In this document: in pieces, positions 59,438-64,000 of the stretch
Numbering within the stretch: the first letter of the stretch is position 1
Layout: every line of letters begins with the position of its first letter
DNA from: Nocardioides psychrotolerans
GTDB lineage: Bacteria > Actinomycetota > Actinomycetes > Propionibacteriales > Nocardioidaceae
DNA: 64,000 nt
Reading direction: 5' to 3'
NCBI RefSeq assembly: GCF_900113685.1
Contig: NZ_FOQG01000002.1
Coordinates: 149,374 to 213,373, forward strand
Program-made: the position numbers and the translations under genes
Notes under the pieces: generated by a model
Databases searched by the model: none
What the model was told of the DNA's origin: nothing
What the model saw: the letters and a program-made list of their open reading frames with translations, nothing else

Positions 59438-60160
59438 TCACTCAGCCGCAGCGCGGCGCAGCGACTCCGAGAGTCGTTCGGCGGCGGCAAGCACGGCTGG
59501 GGCGTGCATGCGGCCGGGCTGACGGGAGAGCCGCTCGAGCGGGCCGGAGACGGAGACGGCGGCGATGATCTTGCCGCCCGGGGAGCGCACCGGGGCAGAG
59601 ACGGAGGCGACGCCCTGCTCGCGCTCGCCGACGGACTGGGCCCAGCCGCGCCGGCGGATGCCCGACAGTGCGGCAGCAGAGAACGCGGCGTTCTGGAGAC
59701 CACGGTGCATGCGCTCGGGGTCCTCCCATGCCAGCAGCACCTGGGCCGCGGAGCCGGCACGCATGGTCAGTTGGGAGCCGACGGGGATGGTGTCGCGCAG
59801 CCCGGAGGGGCGCTCGGCGGCAGCGACGCAGACCCGGTGGTCGCCCTGGCGGCGCCACAGCTGGGCGGACTCCCCGGTGATGTCGCGCAGCCGGGCGAGG
59901 ACAGGTCCGGCCGTCGCGAGGAGTCGGTCCTCGCCGGCAGCCGCGGACAGCTCGGCAAGGCGGGGACCCAGCACGAAGCGGCCCTGCATGTCGCGGGCGA
60001 CCAGACGGTGGTGCTCGAGGGCGACGGCGAGGCGGTGGGCGGTGGGGCGGGCGAGGCCGGTGCCGGCCACGAGACCGGCCAGGGTCGCGGGTCCGGACTC
60101 GAGCGCGGTGAGCACGAGCGCGGCCTTGTCGAGAACGCCGACACCACTGGAGTTGTCCAT
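59438..60160 (-). CDS. ndgR: IclR family regulator NdgR-like
   Basis: A 240-residue IclR-type regulator. The N-terminal winged helix is LVLTALESGPATLAGLVAGT then GLARPTAHRLAVALEHH, and the C-terminal ligand domain contains LRDTIPVGSQLTMRAGSAAQ and GGKIIAAVSVSGPLERL. It is divergent from leuCD, as for the actinobacterial regulators NdgR and AreB, which control leucine and related genes. The divergent gap carries two 15-bp direct repeats. It is expected to sense a branched-chain or related metabolite. Confidence 0.88.
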   Translation of the reverse strand: MDNSSGVGVLDKAALVLTALESGPATLAGLVAGTGLARPTAHRLAVALEHHRLVARDMQGRFVLGPRLAELSAAAGEDRLLATAGPVLARLRDITGESAQLWRRQGDHRVCVAAAERPSGLRDTIPVGSQLTMRAGSAAQVLLAWEDPERMHRGLQNAAFSAAALSGIRRRGWAQSVGEREQGVASVSAPVRSPGGKIIAAVSVSGPLERLSRQPGRMHAPAVLAAAERLSESLRRAAAE

Positions 60161-60175
60161 ATGGCAATACTGCGG

Positions 60176-60190
60176 TCTCAGATCATGGGA
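60176..60190. promoter_or_regulatory. First copy of a 15-bp direct repeat (possible NdgR site)
   Basis: TCTCAGATCATGGGA at 60176-60190, 16 bp upstream of the ndgR start, recurs exactly at 60343-60357. The element contains GATC and CCATGATC-like half-symmetry. Two perfect copies in one divergent gap suggest a regulator-binding site. Confidence 0.55.
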
Positions 60191-60342
60191 TGCAAGACCC
60201 GTGCGGTGTGACCTGGTCGGGACAGCGGGTGGTCCAGGCCACTATCACTGCGACGTCGGTCCGGCGTCGCAGTCGTCGGGGCCACGGTGGGGTCGTCGCG
60301 TCGCGGCGCCCAGGCGGGCATGTCCACATGACGAGATTGATA

Positions 60343-60357
60343 TCTCAGATCATGGGA
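60343..60357. promoter_or_regulatory. Second copy of the 15-bp direct repeat, upstream of leuC
   Basis: Exact copy of TCTCAGATCATGGGA, 53 bp before the leuC ATG. It abuts a small hairpin GGACGACG/CGTCGTCC (60355-60376) in the probable 5' leader. It would place a regulator over the leuC promoter. Confidence 0.55.
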
Positions 60358-60409
60358 CGACGGCGTAGCGTCGTCCGGGCATGATCACCGGTCACGAAGG
60401 AGTGAAGAC

Positions 60410-61813
60410 ATGGGCAAGACCTTGTCGGAGAAGGTGTGGGACGAGCACGTCGTCCGCTCCCACGCGGGAGAGCCGGACCTTCTCTTCATCGACCTGCACC
60501 TCATCCACGAGGTCACCAGCCCCCAGGCCTTCGACGGCCTCCGGATCGCCGGGCGCGCGGTCCGCCGCCCGGACCTGACCCTGGCCACCGAGGACCACAA
60601 CGTCCCCACGCTGGACTGGGACAAGCCCATCGCCGATCCCGTCTCCCGCACCCAGGTCGAGACGTTGCGCAAGAACGCCCAGGAGTTCGGCGTACGCCTG
60701 CACCCCCTCGGCGACATCGAGCAGGGCATCGTGCACGTCGTCGGTCCCCAGCTCGGCCTGACTCAGCCGGGCATGACGATCGTCTGCGGTGACAGCCACA
60801 CCAGCACCCACGGTGCGTTCGGTGCGATCGCCTTCGGCATCGGCACCTCCGAGGTCGAGCACGTCCTCGCGACCCAGACGTTGATGCAGGCCAAGCCCAA
60901 GACGATGGCCGTGACCATCAACGGCAGCCTGCCTCCCGGTGTCACCGCCAAGGACATGGTGCTCACGCTGATCACCCACACCGGCACCGGTGGCGGCCAG
61001 GGCTACATCGTCGAGTACCGCGGCCAGGCCATCGAGGAGCTCTCCGTCGAGGGCCGCATGACGGTCTGCAACATGAGCATCGAGTGGGGTGCCAAGGCTG
61101 GCCTCATCGCCCCGGACCAGATGACGTTCGACTACATCGAGGGTCGCGCCGAGGCGCCCAAGGGCGCCGACTGGGATGCCGCAGTCGAGCACTGGAAGAC
61201 GCTCGTCACCGACGCGGACGCCGAGTTCGACGCGGAGATCGTCCTCGATGCCTCCGAGATGACCCCGTTCGTCACCTGGGGCACCAACCCCGGCCAGGGT
61301 GTCCCGCTCGGCGGCTCGGTCCCGGACCCCGCCGAGTTCGAGGACGCACAGGACCGCGTCGCCGCCGAGAAGGCCCTGCTGTACATGGGTCTCGAGGCCG
61401 GCACGCCCATGCGTGAGGTCAAGGTCGACACCGTCTTCGTCGGCTCCTGCACCAACGGCCGCATCGAGGACCTCCGCCTGGCGGCGAAGATCATCGAGGG
61501 CCACACCGTCGATGCCGACACGCGGCTGCTCGTCGTGCCCGGCTCCGTGCGCGTGCGCATGCAGGCCGAGAGCGAGGGCCTCGACGTGATCTTCAAGGAG
61601 GCGGGCGCCGAGTGGCGCGGCGCCGGCTGCTCGATGTGCCTGGGCATGAACCCCGACACGCTCGAGCCCGGCGAGCGCAGCGCGTCGACCTCCAACCGCA
61701 ACTTCGAGGGCCGGCAGGGCAAGGGTGGTCGCACCCACCTCGTCTCCATCCCCGTCGCAGCCGCGACCGCCATCCGGGGGACGCTGTCGTCCCCGGCCGA
61801 CCTGGAGGCCTGA
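60410..61813 (+). CDS. leuC: 3-isopropylmalate dehydratase, large subunit
   Basis: A 467-residue aconitase-family protein that isomerises 2- to 3-isopropylmalate with LeuD. The [4Fe-4S] ligands are in [14 protein letters not shown] and [11 protein letters not shown], and the substrate region is [18 protein letters not shown]. The ATG at 60410 follows GAAGGAG. It is separated from leuD by 3 bp. Regulation by the divergent IclR-type regulator is likely. Confidence 0.96.
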   Translation: MGKTLSEKVWDEHVVRSHAGEPDLLFIDLHLIHEVTSPQAFDGLRIAGRAVRRPDLTLATEDHNVPTLDWDKPIADPVSRTQVETLRKNAQEFGVRLHPLGDIEQGIVHVVGPQLGLTQPGMTIVCGDSHTSTHGAFGAIAFGIGTSEVEHVLATQTLMQAKPKTMAVTINGSLPPGVTAKDMVLTLITHTGTGGGQGYIVEYRGQAIEELSVEGRMTVCNMSIEWGAKAGLIAPDQMTFDYIEGRAEAPKGADWDAAVEHWKTLVTDADAEFDAEIVLDASEMTPFVTWGTNPGQGVPLGGSVPDPAEFEDAQDRVAAEKALLYMGLEAGTPMREVKVDTVFVGSCTNGRIEDLRLAAKIIEGHTVDADTRLLVVPGSVRVRMQAESEGLDVIFKEAGAEWRGAGCSMCLGMNPDTLEPGERSASTSNRNFEGRQGKGGRTHLVSIPVAAATAIRGTLSSPADLEA

Positions 61814-61816
61814 GTC

Positions 61817-62422
61817 ATGGAGAAGTTCTCCTCGCACACCGGCATCGGCGTCCCGCTGCGCCGCAGCAACGTCGACACCGACCAGATCATCCCGGCCGTC
61901 TACCTCAAGCGTGTCACCCGTGACGGCTTCGAGGACGGCCTGTTCAGTGCTTGGCGCAACGATCCCGAGTTCGTCCTCAACAACCCGGTCTACGCCGCCG
62001 GCTCGGTGCTCGTCGCCGGGCCCGACTTCGGCACCGGCTCGTCGCGCGAGCACGCGGTGTGGGCCTTGCAGAACTATGGGTTCAAGGCGGTCATCTCCTC
62101 GCGCTTCGCCGACATCTTCCGAAGCAACTCCGGCAAGGCGGGTCTGCTCGCTGCCCAGGTCGACGAGAAGGTCGTCCAGCGGCTGTGGGACTACCTCGAC
62201 GCGACCCCGGGTGCGGCTGTCACCGTGGACCTGGAGTCGCGCACGGTGCGTGCCGGCGCCGGCGAGGACGCGATCGAGGACTCCTTCGACATCGACGACT
62301 ACACACGCTGGCGGCTGCTCGAGGGTCTTGACGATGTCGGGATCACCCTGAGCCACGCCGACGACATCACCGCCTACGAGGCGCTTCGTCCGAGCTGGAA
62401 GCCGGCCACGCTCCACGGCTGA
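61817..62422 (+). CDS. leuD: 3-isopropylmalate dehydratase, small subunit
   Basis: A 201-residue swivel-domain subunit of the LeuCD isomerase. Family segments are [40 protein letters not shown] (the SR loop) and [18 protein letters not shown]. Its start is 3 bp after the leuC stop, so the two subunits are made in a fixed ratio. A 120-bp gap separates it from the next gene. Confidence 0.96.
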   Translation: MEKFSSHTGIGVPLRRSNVDTDQIIPAVYLKRVTRDGFEDGLFSAWRNDPEFVLNNPVYAAGSVLVAGPDFGTGSSREHAVWALQNYGFKAVISSRFADIFRSNSGKAGLLAAQVDEKVVQRLWDYLDATPGAAVTVDLESRTVRAGAGEDAIEDSFDIDDYTRWRLLEGLDDVGITLSHADDITAYEALRPSWKPATLHG

Positions 62423-62542
62423 GCGCGTCCACATCGTGAGTCCGGTGGGAATAGGGGACGCGTCAACTTCCTTGTGCCCGGGTACCGGGTGGTCGTGTCC
62501 CCACGGGCACCGCTCACCGCACCTGTCGACGAAAGGACTCAC

Positions 62543-63364
62543 GTGCCCACCATCTCGACCAACGGCATCGACCTCAACTACACCGACTCCGGCGGCGCCG
62601 GCCGCCCGGTCGTGCTCATCCACGGCTGGCCCCTCAGCGGCGCCTCCTGGAGCGAGCAGGTCCCGGCCCTCACCGACGCGGGCTACCGCGTCGTCACCTA
62701 CGACCGCCGCGGCTTCGGCGACTCCGACAAGCCCGGCACGGGCTACGACTACGACACCTTCGCCGCCGACCTCGGTGGCGTGATCGAAGGTTTGGACCTC
62801 CACGATGCGAGCCTCGTCGGCTTCTCGATGGGTGGCGGGGAGGTGGCTCGCTACCTTGGCACCGTCGGGGATGCTCGGGTGCACTCGGCCGTGTTCGCAG
62901 CCGCAATCCCGCCCTACTTGCTGAAGACCGAGGACAACCCCGGTGGCGGCCTCGGTGAGGACGACGTCAAGGGCATGATGGAGGCCGCTTCCTCCGACCG
63001 CGAGGGCTTCCTCGACGGGTTCACCACGAACTTCTTCTCCGCCGGCGGGGAGCTCAAGGTGACCGAGGAGCAGCGACAGGACGCCCTGGCCCTGGCCGCG
63101 AAGGCCGAGGATGCCGCGCTGGTGGCCTGCATCGAGGCCTTCGGGACCACGGATTTCCGTCAGGACCTCGCCACGATCAAGGTCCCGACGCTCGTGATCC
63201 ACGGCGACTCCGACGGCATCGTGCCGTTCGAGGTCTCCGGGAAGCGCTCCGCTGACAGTGTCGCCGGCGCCGAGCAGGCGCTGATCGCGGATGCACCGCA
63301 TGGTTTGAACGTCAGCCACGCAGCGGTCTTCAACCAGCACCTCCTGGCATTCCTGGAGAAGTGA
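62543..63364 (+). CDS. Alpha/beta hydrolase (non-haem haloperoxidase/esterase type)
   Basis: A 273-residue alpha/beta hydrolase. The GTG at 62543 (PTISTNGIDLNYTDSG) follows AAAGGA. The oxyanion HGWPLSG, nucleophile elbow GFSMGGGEVARYLG, acid in HGDSDGIVPFE and His in DAPHGLNVSHA complete the triad. It resembles cofactor-free chloroperoxidases and arylesterases, a group with broad ester or perhydrolysis activity. No metabolic context shows its substrate. Confidence 0.9.
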   Translation: MPTISTNGIDLNYTDSGGAGRPVVLIHGWPLSGASWSEQVPALTDAGYRVVTYDRRGFGDSDKPGTGYDYDTFAADLGGVIEGLDLHDASLVGFSMGGGEVARYLGTVGDARVHSAVFAAAIPPYLLKTEDNPGGGLGEDDVKGMMEAASSDREGFLDGFTTNFFSAGGELKVTEEQRQDALALAAKAEDAALVACIEAFGTTDFRQDLATIKVPTLVIHGDSDGIVPFEVSGKRSADSVAGAEQALIADAPHGLNVSHAAVFNQHLLAFLEK

Positions 63365-63383
63365 TCTCGGTCCTCGTTTGTCG

Positions 63384-63411
63384 AGATATCCCAAGCAGGT
63401 AAGGGATATCT
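63384..63411. repeat. 9-bp inverted repeat after the hydrolase gene
   Basis: AGATATCCC (63384-63392) and GGGATATCT (63403-63411) flank a 10-nt loop, 20 bp after the hydrolase stop. AT-rich by local standards. It could be part of the hydrolase terminator or an operator. Confidence 0.5.
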
Positions 63412-63430
63412 GATAATCCCGATGTTCACG

Positions 63431-63475
63431 ACGTTGGCGCACGTCCGGCAATTGCCGGGCGTGCGCCAACGTTTT
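63431..63475 (+). terminator. Intrinsic terminator before hup
   Basis: A long stem: ACGTTGGCGCACG (63431-63443) pairs with 63460-63472, with an inner CCGGCAATTGCCGG palindrome, followed by TTTT (63472-63475). It is the best terminator candidate for the leuCD/hydrolase region. Confidence 0.85.
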
Positions 63476-63522
63476 CGCGGTCCAGCTCCAGAAAATAGGT
63501 CTCGCTGTTCTCGGCGTGGTGA

Positions 63523-63551
63523 TTGTGACAATGGCCACCAATGCCTAGCGT
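63523..63551 (+). promoter_or_regulatory. hup promoter
   Basis: TTGTGA (63523-63528) and TAGCGT (63546-63551) with 17-bp spacing lie 57 bp before the hup start. It is a good vegetative promoter match for an abundant nucleoid protein. Confidence 0.65.
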
Positions 63552-63607
63552 GCATTGATGAAAGTCGGGCAAAGCTCGACGCCACCAGTTCATTGGAAGG
63601 GAAGCTA

Positions 63608-64000
63608 GTGAACAAGTCACAGCTCATCGACGCACTCGCGACGCGCTACGAGGGGAACCGTAAGCAGGCAGCCCACGCACTCGAGTCCGTTCTGGACACG
63701 ATCACGCGTGAGGTCGCCAAGGGCGAGAAGGTCGCCATCACGGGCTTCGGCTCCTTCGAGAAGAGGATCCGTGAGGCCCGGTGGGTTCGCAACCCGCAGA
63801 CCGGCGCCCGTATCAAGGCCAAGAAGACGGCGGTGCCGAAGTTCAGTGCCGGCGCCGACCTGAAGAACGTCGTCTCCGGTGCGAAGAAGCTGCCGAAGCT
63901 GACGATCGCAGCCCCTGCGGCTGCTGCCAAGAGGGCGGCGGCTCCGGTCAAGAAGGCGGCGGCTGTTGCCAAGAAGGCGGCTCCGGCGAAGAAGGCGGCA
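63608..64000 (+). CDS. hupB: HU family DNA-binding protein with Lys/Ala-rich tail (cut by window edge)
   Basis: The first 131 codons of a histone-like HU protein. It starts with GTG at 63608 after GGAAGGGAAG. Residues 1-93 form the HU fold: NKSQLIDALATRYEGNRKQA, VAITGFGSFEKRIREARWVR and the DNA-wrapping arm NPQTGARIKAKKTAVPKFSA. From residue about 100 the tail is made of AAPxKKAA-type repeats, as in mycobacterial HupB, that bind DNA non-specifically and are modified in other species. The stop lies outside the window. Confidence 0.93.
   Translation, partial: MNKSQLIDALATRYEGNRKQAAHALESVLDTITREVAKGEKVAITGFGSFEKRIREARWVRNPQTGARIKAKKTAVPKFSAGADLKNVVSGAKKLPKLTIAAPAAAAKRAAAPVKKAAAVAKKAAPAKKAA

Noticed and set aside
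60355..60376. Hairpin GGACGACG/CGTCGTCC before leuC as an attenuator
   Set aside because: No T-tract and no leader ORF with repeated Leu codons was found; recorded only as a small stem.
60392..63541. 1049-codon antisense frame over leuCD and hydrolase
   Set aside because: Shadow of leuC, leuD and the hydrolase; no domain recognisable.
1..64000. Mobile elements or prophage
   Set aside because: No transposase, integrase, phage structural gene or tRNA-associated duplication was seen; the two tRNA genes are intact without att-like repeats.

Overview
This window comes from a high-GC actinobacterium, most likely Nocardioidaceae (a Nocardioides-like genome). The evidence is about 70% G+C, dense gene packing with many ATGA/GTGA overlaps, frequent GTG starts, and actinobacterial marker genes: a PknG-type kinase with GlnX/GlnH partners, an F420-type PPOX protein, a BioQ-type biotin repressor, an NdgR-type IclR regulator next to leuCD, and an HU protein with a Lys/Ala-rich tail. 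The lineage is inferred from gene content and codon usage, not from a database search. No prophage, insertion sequence, CRISPR array or rRNA was seen.

Layout. 1-10 kb: the end of ilvC, an ABC exporter pair, a FrnE-type DsbA protein, the iron-uptake operon efeUOB behind a DtxR/IdeR-type box, then a minus-strand group of small enzymes ending in an ABC-F protein. 10-14 kb: serA, then a MocR-type regulator divergent from a YczE-type membrane protein. 14.2-26.7 kb: one tightly overlapped ten-gene operon (TelA-like protein, small unknown, CbbX-like AAA+ ATPase, GlnX-like sensor, GlnH-like lipoprotein, helical protein, PknG-like kinase, PP2C phosphatase, VWA protein, FHA protein). This is the most interesting region: an expanded PknG signalling locus. 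27-38 kb: leuB and ilvE behind a putative Val/Ile leader peptide, an orphan siderophore-binding lipoprotein, a membrane Ser/Thr kinase with a TerD protein, a GH92 glycosidase, and cimA behind a textbook Ile leader peptide and terminator. 38-44.8 kb: a quinone/FMN reductase with a frameshifted 3' end, a SulP transporter, an amidase, an AAC(2')-like acetyltransferase, and an ECF sigma factor with an anti-sigma-like partner. 44.7-49.7 kb: the biotin operon bioBAFD and its divergent bioQ. 49.8-56 kb: a DUF2087/pentapeptide/methyltransferase operon, a glycosylase-like gene with an in-frame TGA, a fumarylacetoacetase-family gene, gltX, a CPBP protease, tRNA-Gln and tRNA-Glu. 56-64 kb: an LCP cell-wall ligase, the alkylation repair pair ada-alkA/ogt, ndgR divergent from leuCD, an alpha/beta hydrolase and the start of hup.

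Themes. Branched-chain amino-acid synthesis recurs through the window (ilvC, leuB, ilvE, cimA, leuCD, ndgR) and carries two candidate transcription attenuators. A dispersed GCCGAGTCGGCGC-type repeat marks four of the convergent gene junctions and looks like a bidirectional terminator. A DNA word, GTCGTACG, is much commoner than base composition predicts and imposes rare codons, which suggests selection at the DNA level.
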